Source: Pseudomonadota bacterium
GTDB taxonomy: Bacteria; Pseudomonadota; Alphaproteobacteria; Rickettsiales; SXRF01
Reading direction: 5' to 3'
Length of the DNA stretch: 5,292 nucleotides
NCBI GenBank assembly: GCA_028873275.1
Contig: JAGWLJ010000122.1
Location: 1-5,292 of the forward strand
Each line of letters opens with the position of its first letter. Position 1 is the first letter of the stretch. A program made the translations under genes and the position numbers. Of this stretch, positions 1 to 5,292 are shown piece after piece. The notes below the pieces were generated by a model. The model searched no databases, was not told the origin of the DNA, and saw only the letters and a program-made list of their open reading frames with translations.

Positions 1-843
1 GATTTCGTCCCATTTGGCGAGATTGGGTGCGTGCTGGTGGTCATCCATGTTGAATATCTTCAGCACCTGCGCATCGAAGCCCTGCTCGCTGTAGCGCTTG
101 GGAACCTCGTAGATGGAGGAAACATCGAGCGCCTGGATCACCGCGTCCTCGCGGATGTTGCAGAACAGCGCGATCTTGCGGCGCTCGGAGACCGGAATCT
201 CGCGGTCGGCGCGGCAGAGCAGGATATCGGGCTGGATGCCGATCGAGCGCAATTCTTTCACCGAGTGCTGCGTCGGCTTGGTTTTCAATTCCTTGGCGGC
301 GGCGATATACGGCACCAGCGTCAGATGGATATACATGACGCGGCTGCGGCCCAGTTCATAGCCCAGCTGGCGGATGGCTTCGAGGAACGGCAGCCCCTCA
401 ATGTCGCCCACCGTGCCGCCGATCTCGCATAGCACGAAATCCTCGGATTCGGTGTCCTTGAGGATAAATTCCTTGATGAGGTCGGTGACGTGCGGAATCA
501 CCTGTACCGTGCCGCCCAGGTAATCGCCGCGGCGCTCCTTGGTCAGCAGCGTTGAATAAATCTGCCCGGTGGTCACCGAGTCGCTGCGGCGCGCGTTGAC
601 GCCGGTGAAGCGCTCGTAATGGCCAAGGTCGAGATCGGTCTCGGCGCCGTCGTCGGTGACGAAGACTTCGCCGTGCTGAATCGGGTTCATCGTGCCGGGA
701 TCGACGTTGAGATACGGATCGAGCTTGCGCAGCCGAACCTTATACCCGCGCGCCTGCAGCAGCGCGCCGAGGCTGGCCGAGGCCAGCCCCTTCCCCAGGG
801 AAGAAACCACGCCGCCGGTAATAAAGATGAAACGGGCGGTCAT
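1..843 (-). CDS. pyrG: CTP synthase, N-terminal part (truncated by left window edge)
   Basis: CTP synthase makes CTP from UTP, ATP and glutamine-derived ammonia in the cytoplasm, the last step of de novo pyrimidine nucleotide synthesis. The visible 281 residues cover the synthetase (amidoligase) domain; the C-terminal class I glutaminase domain lies outside the window (E. coli PyrG is about 545 residues). The start MTARFIFITGGVVSSLGKG has the family's ATP-binding loop (GGVVSSLGKG, residues 10-19, Lys18). GAETDLDLGHYERF (66-79) supplies Asp72 and CEIGGTVGDIEGLPF supplies Glu140, which match the Mg-binding Asp72 and Glu140 of the E. coli enzyme in position. The ATG at 843-841 is chosen because it gives the canonical N-terminus and because GGAAG lies 9 nt upstream. 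It overlaps the response-regulator stop as ATGA (843-840), so translational coupling is likely. Identification is secure. Confidence 0.97.
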   Translation of the reverse strand, partial: MTARFIFITGGVVSSLGKGLASASLGALLQARGYKVRLRKLDPYLNVDPGTMNPIQHGEVFVTDDGAETDLDLGHYERFTGVNARRSDSVTTGQIYSTLLTKERRGDYLGGTVQVIPHVTDLIKEFILKDTESEDFVLCEIGGTVGDIEGLPFLEAIRQLGYELGRSRVMYIHLTLVPYIAAAKELKTKPTQHSVKELRSIGIQPDILLCRADREIPVSERRKIALFCNIREDAVIQALDVSSIYEVPKRYSEQGFDAQVLKIFNMDDHQHAPNLAKWDEI

Positions 844-1277
844 AGGGATTTACTTCCGCCAGCCGAATTGATGATGGGTCGTGTCGCTCGTAACATGTCG
901 CGTATTTTATCTACAATGACCATGCTATCCACCTCGAATTTATTTTTCTTTGTCATAAATTCCAGGTTGAACTTATCAAAGTCGGGGTTTTCTGCCTTAA
1001 TAACATGCAGGGGAGTTGCGCTCAACATCAGCGCAGGAATATTGGCTCTTGCATCACCTAATTTTTTTAAAAATTGTATGGTATCTGATTTAATACCGGT
1101 AACATTATCCATGAGACGATAATCCAAAACCATAATATCCGGCCGGTCACTCTTGAATAGCCTTACCGCATCTTCAATGTTGGTAGCCGTCAAAACATCA
1201 TAGCCTGCGAGCTCCAGCTTTTCCGCTACGATGTTTAATATGCTTGGACGGTCCTCGACATATAATATCGTCGTCAT
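840..1277 (-). CDS. Receiver-only response regulator (CheY-like REC domain), low-GC gene in the operon
   Basis: This 145-residue protein consists of one phosphoacceptor receiver domain (about 1-130) and a short polar tail; no DNA-binding or enzymatic output domain is visible. Receiver landmarks are the acidic pair Glu8-Asp9 (ILYVEDRPS) after strand 1, phosphoacceptor Asp52 in IMVLDYRL, switch Ser86 in ALMLSATP, and Lys110 in FMTKK at the end of strand 5. In many receivers Pro follows that Lys; here it is a second Lys. The stretch between Asp52 and the next helix (DNVTGIKSDTIQFLKKL) is atypical. The ATG at 1277-1275 lies 2 nt beyond the secG stop, with GGAG 5 nt upstream. The stop TGA (842-840) overlaps the pyrG ATG. 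G+C is about 41% (147 of 360 by hand count, 901-1260), far below its neighbours, which suggests later acquisition or different selection. No histidine kinase is in the window. The fold is confident; partner and output are unknown. Confidence 0.9.
   Translation of the reverse strand: MTTILYVEDRPSILNIVAEKLELAGYDVLTATNIEDAVRLFKSDRPDIMVLDYRLMDNVTGIKSDTIQFLKKLGDARANIPALMLSATPLHVIKAENPDFDKFNLEFMTKKNKFEVDSMVIVDKIRDMLRATRPIINSAGGSKSL
853..857 (-). promoter_or_regulatory. Ribosome binding site of pyrG, inside the response-regulator gene
   Basis: Read on the minus strand, GGAAG ends 9 nt before the pyrG ATG (843-841) and is preceded by GGC. It falls within the last codons (Gly-Gly-Ser) of the response-regulator gene, so ribosomes finishing that gene pass over the pyrG initiation site. 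This supports the pyrG start and coupled translation. Confidence 0.55.
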
Positions 1278-1279
1278 TT

Positions 1280-1615
1280 TTACTCCGGTTTTGGCACGGC
1301 GGGTGCCGGGGCCGGCTGCGGCTCGGCTTTCTGTTCCTGTACCGGAGCCGACTGCTCCGGCTGCGTATCGATAATCGAGCGCTCGCCCATGCGGCTGGCC
1401 ATGACGGCCAGCGTCAGGCTGGTGATCATGAAAGCGCCGGCCAGGATGGCGGTAGTGCGCGTCATCAGGTTGGCCTGGGCGCGGCCGGTCATGAACTGGT
1501 TGCCGCCCCCGCCGCCGAGGCCGCCTAACCCATCGCTGTCGGCGCGCTGAATCAGCACCATCAGGATCAGGAATACAACGATGATACTGTGGATGACGAG
1601 TAGGATGGTGTACAT
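1280..1615 (-). CDS. secG: Preprotein translocase subunit SecG
   Basis: SecG is the small accessory subunit of the SecYEG channel in the inner membrane and assists SecA-driven protein export. The 111-residue product has two membrane helices: residues about 2-23 (YTILLVIHSIIVVFLILMVLIQ) and about 52-73 (AILAGAFMITSLTLAVMA). Between them is the family signature, a VLIQR end to helix 1, a glycine-rich loop (GLGGLGGGGG) and FMTGRAQANLMTRTTAIL. The C-terminus is a Pro/Ala/Glu/Gln-rich tail, common in alphaproteobacterial SecG. I chose the ATG at 1615-1613 because GAGG lies 5 nt upstream and helix 1 follows at once. The frame stays open to a TTG at 1633, which would add six residues but lies inside the upstream inverted repeat. 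It follows tpiA by 60 bp and precedes the response regulator by 2 bp, which fits an operon. Confidence 0.94.
   Translation of the reverse strand: MYTILLVIHSIIVVFLILMVLIQRADSDGLGGLGGGGGNQFMTGRAQANLMTRTTAILAGAFMITSLTLAVMASRMGERSIIDTQPEQSAPVQEQKAEPQPAPAPAVPKPE
1283..1286 (-). promoter_or_regulatory. Ribosome binding site of the response regulator
   Basis: On the minus strand GGAG lies 5 nt before the ATG at 1277-1275 and overlaps the last codons of secG (the Pro-Glu end). It supports a start 2 nt after the secG TAA and indicates that the response regulator is translated from the same mRNA as secG. Confidence 0.6.
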
Positions 1616-1620
1616 ATAAA

Positions 1621-1624
1621 CCTC
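1621..1624 (-). promoter_or_regulatory. Ribosome binding site of secG, just outside the hairpin
   Basis: GAGG on the minus strand sits 5 nt before the secG ATG at 1615-1613. It decides the start in favour of this ATG over the upstream TTG at 1633. It begins 2 nt after the foot of the 1627-1692 hairpin, so the hairpin could affect ribosome access. Confidence 0.5.
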
Positions 1625-1694
1625 AGTGGCCAATGATCGGTGACCAGTGGCAAGTTATTTCTCTCCGGCCATTGATCACCGACCACTGGCCATT
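1625..1694. repeat. Inverted repeat of degenerate heptamers (consensus RRTGRYC) forming a long hairpin
   Basis: Two 25-nt arms (1627-1651 and 1668-1692) are inverted copies matching at 21 of 25 positions around a 16-nt loop. Each arm region divides into four heptamers. From 1625 on the plus strand they are AGTGGCC, AATGATC, GGTGACC, AGTGGCA. From 1694 on the minus strand they are AATGGCC, AGTGGTC, GGTGATC, AATGGCC. As RNA of the tpiA-secG transcript (minus strand) the stem has 21 Watson-Crick pairs, 3 G-U wobbles and one A-C mismatch; on the opposite strand 3 of the 4 deviations would be mismatches. The element fills most of the tpiA-secG spacer and includes the tpiA stop. No U-tract follows on the minus strand, so it is not a classic terminator. 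It may be a dispersed intergenic repeat, an mRNA processing or stability structure, or a protein-binding site. Confidence 0.8.
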
Positions 1695-2416
1695 ATTTTA
1701 CAAAACTCCTCCGCCTTCAGACTGGCCCCGCCGACCAGTACGCCGGAAACCCCCTGAATGGCCATGATTTCGCGGGCGTTATCCGCCTTGACCGATCCGC
1801 CATATAATACGGAAATCCCCGGGCTGGCAAGCCCCGTGCGGTCTGCCGCCACCGAAAGAATATGCCCGTGCATCCGGCAGATATCCTCCGGCGTCGGCAC
1901 TTTGCCCGTGCCGATGGCCCAAACCGGTTCATAGGCAAGGAGAAAACGCCCTTCGGCGACCTCATCGGGAATAGAATCCCGGAGCTGCCGCTCCACCACC
2001 GTCTCGGCCTGCCCTGCCTCACGCTCGCTCAGCGTTTCCCCGATGCAGATGATGGGGATAAGACCGGTAGCGATGGCGCGCGCCGATTTTTTGCGCACGT
2101 CCTCATTGGTTTCACGGTGGTATTGCCGCCGCTCGGAATGCCCGACGATGACATAGGCGCAGCCGGATTCCCTAAGCATGACAGCGCTGATGTCGCCGGT
2201 AAACGCGCCCTGCGCCTCGGCATGGCAGTCCTGCCCGCCCAGCTTCACCGCCGAACCGATCAGCCAGGTCGATACCTGCGCCAGCAACGTCGCCGGCGGG
2301 CAGAGGATGACCTCGACGCCCGGCGCGCGGCCGGCCTGATCGGCCACCGCTTCCACCAGCGCGTGCGCCATGGCGGCGTCGCCATGCATCTTCCAGTTGC
2401 CTGCCACGATTTTCAT
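1676..2416 (-). CDS. tpiA: Triose-phosphate isomerase
   Basis: TpiA interconverts dihydroxyacetone phosphate and glyceraldehyde 3-phosphate in glycolysis and gluconeogenesis, in the cytoplasm. At 246 residues it has normal family length and a complete TIM barrel. Key sites are Asn7 and Lys9 in VAGNWKMHG, the electrophilic His93 in IVGHSERR, catalytic Glu163 in AYEPVWAIGTGK (which includes flexible loop 6), YGGSVK at 205-210 and GVLVGGASL at 225-233 for phosphate binding. The ATG at 2416-2414 gives the usual short lead before VAGNWKM. No clear Shine-Dalgarno is present; GGA abuts the ATG. It is the first gene of the leftward unit and diverges from the phosphatase gene. The last codons (Met-Ala-Ser-Gly-Arg) and the TGA lie inside the heptamer repeat, so the tail appears to derive from that element. 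Confidence 0.98.
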   Translation of the reverse strand: MKIVAGNWKMHGDAAMAHALVEAVADQAGRAPGVEVILCPPATLLAQVSTWLIGSAVKLGGQDCHAEAQGAFTGDISAVMLRESGCAYVIVGHSERRQYHRETNEDVRKKSARAIATGLIPIICIGETLSEREAGQAETVVERQLRDSIPDEVAEGRFLLAYEPVWAIGTGKVPTPEDICRMHGHILSVAADRTGLASPGISVLYGGSVKADNAREIMAIQGVSGVLVGGASLKAEEFCKIMASGR

Positions 2417-2480
2417 TCCAGCACATCTAACCTATTAAAAGTCCTTTTACAATCGCTATCGCCTGTGTACTTTATCCTTC
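2417..2480. promoter_or_regulatory. Divergent promoter region between tpiA and the phosphatase gene
   Basis: This 64-bp A+T-rich spacer must hold the start signals of both units unless they are read from elsewhere. Rightwards, TTTACA (2446-2451) and TACTTT (2468-2473), 16 bp apart, resemble -35 and -10 boxes and would start transcription next to the ATG at 2481. Leftwards, TTGTAA and TTAGAT, also 16 bp apart, would start close to the tpiA ATG. Neither gene has a good Shine-Dalgarno, so leaderless mRNAs are possible. The matches are partial (the -10 boxes agree at only about 3 of 6 bases), so exact promoters are tentative. Confidence 0.4.
2436..2449. promoter_or_regulatory. Palindrome in the divergent region, possible operator
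   Basis: TAAAAG and CTTTTA form perfect 6-bp inverted arms around a TC centre. The palindrome lies in the middle of the divergent spacer and overlaps the candidate -35 of the rightward promoter and the spacer of the leftward one. It could bind a dimeric regulator affecting both units, but a site this short and A+T-rich could also arise by chance. Confidence 0.25.
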
Positions 2481-3482
2481 ATGAGCAATGCATTGGCGGT
2501 ATTCGGGCAGCGCCTGATCCATGAGTCTGCCCTGCCCGTCCTGACGCAGGGTTACGGCGGCTTGGTGCGGGAACTGGCAGAGAACCGGGAGCTGGCGCGG
2601 CTGGCCCGCGAAAAAGGGCCGGACGCCGCGCTGGCCGGCCTGGCGCATATGAGGAAAGGCAACAAGGAGCTGGTCACCCGCGCCGAAAAAGACGCCGAGC
2701 AGCGCATGGCCGACGCGGTGAGGAAAACCTATCCCGCGCATGCCATCGTTGGGGAGGAGCATGGCTGGCAGCCGGGCAGCCAGACGCGCTGGGTATTCGA
2801 CCCCGTCGACGGCACCAGCGCCATGATCCGCAGCGCCATGGCCGAAGCATTCGGCCTGACGCTGCCGTCGCCCGCACCTTCCTTCGGCATTACCGTGGGC
2901 GTGGTGGATGGGGAGGAGCCGGTGCTGGGCATCGTTACCGAATTGCAGCCGCAGGGCGGTAGGCTGGCGGCGGTGAACACATGGGTGGGCATCCAAGGGC
3001 AGCCTACGACGCAAAACGGCAGGCCGGTTTCCCTTCCGCCCGTCCCCGCGCTGGCCAAGGCCAGGATCGCCTGCACGGTGCCGGAAGTGATGTTCAACAC
3101 CCGGGAGAAATGGAGCGGCTGGCAGGCGCTGGCGCAGGCGGTGGCAGAAATCGTCACCGACCAGAACGCCATCGGGTTCATGAAACTGCTCACCGGGCAG
3201 ATAAACATTGCCTACGAGGCTGACCTCGCCTATCACGACGCCGCCGCGCTTGCCCCCATCCTGCGGGACGCCGGGATCACCGTCAGCAATGCCGAGGGGC
3301 AGGCCCTGCGCTTCCCGGAAAACGCCATCGGCAGCGAATTCCGCGTGCTGGCCGCGCAGCCGGCGCTGCATGCCCAGGCGATGGCGCTCATCCGCGCCGG
3401 AGTACCCCCGGAAGAAAACCGGTTTACAAGCGCCGACTCCGTGCATAAAGGTTATGCACAGAAATTTCCCCCACATCCGTAG
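2481..3482 (+). CDS. Inositol monophosphatase-family phosphatase (possibly HisN-type histidinol-phosphatase)
   Basis: This is a metal-dependent sugar/inositol/histidinol phosphate phosphatase of the IMPase superfamily, predicted cytoplasmic. Visible signatures are LVTRAEKDAEQRM (64-76), the metal site IVGEE with Glu92, WVFDPVDGTSAM (104-115) with Asp107 and Asp110, FGITVGVVDGEEPVLGIV (135-152) and YHDAAALAPILRDAG (251-265), where Asp253 takes the place of the family's third metal-site Asp. The residue before it is His, where many members have Trp. At 333 residues it is longer than the usual 250-270: there is extra sequence at about 26-60, before the VTRAEKD motif, and an extended tail after about 312. 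The ATG at 2481 keeps the amphipathic N-terminal helix but lacks a Shine-Dalgarno. The next gene starts 7 bp after the TAG, suggesting one mRNA. The substrate cannot be fixed from sequence: histidinol phosphate, inositol phosphate and 3'-phosphoadenosine phosphate are all possible for the fold. Confidence 0.85.
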   Translation: MSNALAVFGQRLIHESALPVLTQGYGGLVRELAENRELARLAREKGPDAALAGLAHMRKGNKELVTRAEKDAEQRMADAVRKTYPAHAIVGEEHGWQPGSQTRWVFDPVDGTSAMIRSAMAEAFGLTLPSPAPSFGITVGVVDGEEPVLGIVTELQPQGGRLAAVNTWVGIQGQPTTQNGRPVSLPPVPALAKARIACTVPEVMFNTREKWSGWQALAQAVAEIVTDQNAIGFMKLLTGQINIAYEADLAYHDAAALAPILRDAGITVSNAEGQALRFPENAIGSEFRVLAAQPALHAQAMALIRAGVPPEENRFTSADSVHKGYAQKFPPHP

Positions 3483-3489
3483 ATCGCTT

Positions 3490-5292
3490 ATGCTCAATGA
3501 TTTCCGTTCCCTCGCCCACAGCCTGCTGGCCAAACTGCTGATGGGGCTCCTGATCCTGACCTTCGCCGTCTGGGGCATCGGCGACGTGGTGCGCCACGGC
3601 GGCCGCAACGCCGATATCGCCACGGTGGGCAGCAGCGGTATCTCCACCGCCGAATTCGCCCGCGCGCTGCGCCAGGAAACCGAGAACATGCGCCGCCTGC
3701 TGGGCAACAACGATTCGCCGGAGGCCATAAGGAGCCTGAATATCCCGCCGCACCTGCTGCAGAACATGATCAACCGGCGGCTGCTTCTGCTGGAAAGCCA
3801 GTCGCTGGGAATCGTGCCGGCGGACGGCGAGATCGCCCGGCTCATTCGCGGCATTTCCGCTTTCCAGAACAACCAGGGGAAGTTCGACCGCTCGCTGTTC
3901 GAGGCCTTCCTGAGAAACACCGGCCAGTCGGAGCAGCATTACGTGGAGCAGCTGCGGCAGGATATCGCCGTCAAGCTGCTGGCCGATACGCTGACCTCCG
4001 GCATCTCCGTCCCCGCCGCCTCCGTCCAGGCGCTCTACGCCGCTTATGAGGAGCAGCGCTCGCTGGCTTTATATATACTGAGCCCGTTGATGGTCAGCGG
4101 CATACCTCAGCCCACCGACGCGCAAATCGACGCTTATTACCATGAGCACAGCCGCAACTTCATCATTCCCGAGTACCGCAATCTGACCTACGCCACGCTG
4201 GCGGAGAGCGATATTCATCCTGCCGCTCCCAGCGAAGAGGCCATGGAAAAAGCCTATAAAGAGCGCATCGATGAGTTCAGGCGTCCCGAGCGCCGCACGG
4301 TGGAGCAGCTGCTCTACGCTTCCGAGGATGCCGCCAAAAAAGCGGAAGCGCTGCTGCAAAGCGGCAAAACTTTCGAGCAGGTCGCTAAGGAAACGGATAT
4401 CGTGAATAAGAATTCCGTGTCGCTGGGCAAGATCCAGCGCAACGGCGTGCCTGAAAATACCGCGAATGCAGTATTCTCCCTGCCCTCCGGCGGCCATACG
4501 CCACCGATCCAGAGCGCCTTCGGCTGGCATATCTTCCACGTGTCGGCCATCGAGCCTGCCGCGGTCATGCCGTTCGAGGAAGCCTGGCCCGCCATCGAGA
4601 AAGACCTCAACCAGCGCGCCGCCGAAGAAGCGCGCAGCCAACTGGCCAATAAGATCGAAGACGCGCTGGCCGGCGGGGCCACGCTGCAGGAGGCGGCCAA
4701 AGAGCTGGGGCTCAAGCTGCATACGTTTGGTCCGGTCGATCATGAGGGCAAATCGCCGCAGGGCGACAAGGTGAAAGAGGTGCCCGCCTTCGACAAGTTT
4801 CTCGATATCGCTTTCCGCACCGATGAGAAATCCGAGTCCGGGCTGATTCCCTCCAAGGGCGGCGTGTATTATATCGTGCGCGTGGACAGCGTCACCCCGG
4901 CGCGCATACGCCCGCTGCAGGAAGTCCGGTCCGAGGTGGTTTCGGAATGGCAGAAGCAGGAGCGCATCCAGCGCCTGGGAGCCGTAGCCAAAGACATCGC
5001 CGCCGCCTTCGCCAATCCCGGCAAGCGCGAGGGCGCTATCGCCCAGTACAGGCTCACCCCGCTTTCCGTCGCCGTCAAGCGTAGCAGCACGACCGCCGAC
5101 AACATCGCCCTGCCGCCGCAACTGGTGGCCGACGTCTTCGCGCATAAGCCGCAGGAAAGCACCGGTGCCTGGCCGCTGCAGAACGGGGATTACGCCATCG
5201 CCGTCATCACCGGCACCATTCCTGCTCCGGCGCCGGAGAGCGACTTCAAGAAAAAAGAGGAGCTGGCCGATATCCGCAGCCATCTCGAGATC
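3490..5292 (+). CDS. ppiD: PpiD/SurA_N-type membrane-anchored peptidyl-prolyl isomerase (truncated by right window edge)
   Basis: The frame is open for 601 residues to the window end with no stop. The start MLNDFRSLAHSLLAK leads into one membrane helix (about 12-31, ending WGIGDVV), giving an inner-membrane anchor with the rest in the periplasm, as in PpiD. A helical SurA_N-like chaperone region follows (about 40-190, with LQNMINRRLLLLESQSLGI and QSEQHYVEQLRQDIAVKLL). A parvulin rotamase-like domain spans about 268-355, from RTVEQLLYAS to AFGWHIFHV. A second region of related type (about 420-500, including GLIPSKGGVYYIVRVDSVTPARIRPL) comes after it. The first parvulin His (as in xxHIL) is Gln273 here, so isomerase activity may be weak, as is common for PpiD; Phe344 and His347 or His350 remain. 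The likely role is folding proteins emerging from SecYEG. The start lies 7 bp after the phosphatase stop, without a clear Shine-Dalgarno. The family is confident; the symbol is by homology of architecture. Confidence 0.88.
   Translation, partial: MLNDFRSLAHSLLAKLLMGLLILTFAVWGIGDVVRHGGRNADIATVGSSGISTAEFARALRQETENMRRLLGNNDSPEAIRSLNIPPHLLQNMINRRLLLLESQSLGIVPADGEIARLIRGISAFQNNQGKFDRSLFEAFLRNTGQSEQHYVEQLRQDIAVKLLADTLTSGISVPAASVQALYAAYEEQRSLALYILSPLMVSGIPQPTDAQIDAYYHEHSRNFIIPEYRNLTYATLAESDIHPAAPSEEAMEKAYKERIDEFRRPERRTVEQLLYASEDAAKKAEALLQSGKTFEQVAKETDIVNKNSVSLGKIQRNGVPENTANAVFSLPSGGHTPPIQSAFGWHIFHVSAIEPAAVMPFEEAWPAIEKDLNQRAAEEARSQLANKIEDALAGGATLQEAAKELGLKLHTFGPVDHEGKSPQGDKVKEVPAFDKFLDIAFRTDEKSESGLIPSKGGVYYIVRVDSVTPARIRPLQEVRSEVVSEWQKQERIQRLGAVAKDIAAAFANPGKREGAIAQYRLTPLSVAVKRSSTTADNIALPPQLVADVFAHKPQESTGAWPLQNGDYAIAVITGTIPAPAPESDFKKKEELADIRSHLEI

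Noticed and set aside
31..432. Plus-strand frame opposite pyrG
   Set aside because: It is antisense to the conserved CTP synthase amidoligase domain and has no recognisable motif.
619..1122. Plus-strand frame across the pyrG start and response regulator
   Set aside because: It crosses two well-supported minus-strand genes and their overlap, and changes composition midway exactly where the underlying genes change.
1616..1633. TTG start of secG six codons upstream
   Set aside because: It lies in the repeat arm, adds residues not typical of SecG, and the ATG at 1615 has GAGG at good spacing.
1627..1692. Intrinsic terminator between tpiA and secG
   Set aside because: The stem is strong, but no U-tract follows on the minus strand (the sequence after it is ACTGAGGTTTAT). 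The T-rich stretch after 1692 would serve only plus-strand transcripts, and no plus-strand gene precedes it. Read-through to secG is expected.
1862..2524. Plus-strand frame opposite tpiA running into the phosphatase start
   Set aside because: It is antisense to a complete triose-phosphate isomerase with all catalytic residues, and has no domain of its own.
2472..3920. Open minus-strand frame of 482 codons opposite the phosphatase and the start of ppiD
   Set aside because: It lies antisense to two genes with clear family motifs, spans their junction, is rich in Arg/Gly/His/Pro typical of a GC-rich shadow frame, and shows no recognisable domain.
4069..5283. Open minus-strand frame of 404 codons opposite ppiD
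   Set aside because: It mirrors the PpiD codons. The plus frame has a membrane anchor, SurA_N-like region and rotamase features, while the antisense product shows none.

Overview
The window looks like chromosomal DNA from a fairly GC-rich alphaproteobacterium. The evidence is the gene order tpiA-secG-(insert)-pyrG next to a SurA_N/PpiD-type membrane chaperone, an arrangement I recall from alphaproteobacteria, together with the SecG and PpiD sequence style. The genus cannot be called from the sequence. Sampled 60-base lines of the core genes are about 55-73% G+C by hand count, apart from one gene described below.

Layout. Two transcription units diverge from a 64-bp intergenic region (2417-2480). 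Leftwards (minus strand) runs tpiA (triose-phosphate isomerase), then a 60-bp spacer carrying a striking inverted repeat built of degenerate heptamers, then secG (translocase subunit), a small receiver-only response regulator, and the N-terminal half of pyrG (CTP synthase), which runs off the left edge. Rightwards (plus strand) runs an inositol-monophosphatase/HisN-family phosphatase and then, 7 bp later, a large PpiD/SurA_N periplasmic peptidyl-prolyl isomerase-like protein, which runs off the right edge without a stop.

How the genes fit together. Most are housekeeping: glycolysis (TpiA), CTP synthesis (PyrG), protein export (SecG), and folding of exported proteins at the outer face of the inner membrane (PpiD-like). 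SecG and PpiD both act around the SecYEG exit. The response regulator is the outlier. It is clearly more A+T-rich than its neighbours (147 G/C of 360, about 41%, over 901-1260). It starts 2 nt after the secG stop, and its stop overlaps the pyrG start as ATGA. It therefore sits seamlessly between two housekeeping genes, and translation of pyrG is probably coupled to it.

The points most worth a second look are this receiver gene in the tpiA-secG-pyrG operon and the heptamer-based hairpin element, which also supplies the last codons and stop of tpiA. I see no tRNA or rRNA gene, CRISPR array, transposase or convincing intrinsic terminator. There is no gene-free stretch over 300 bases.
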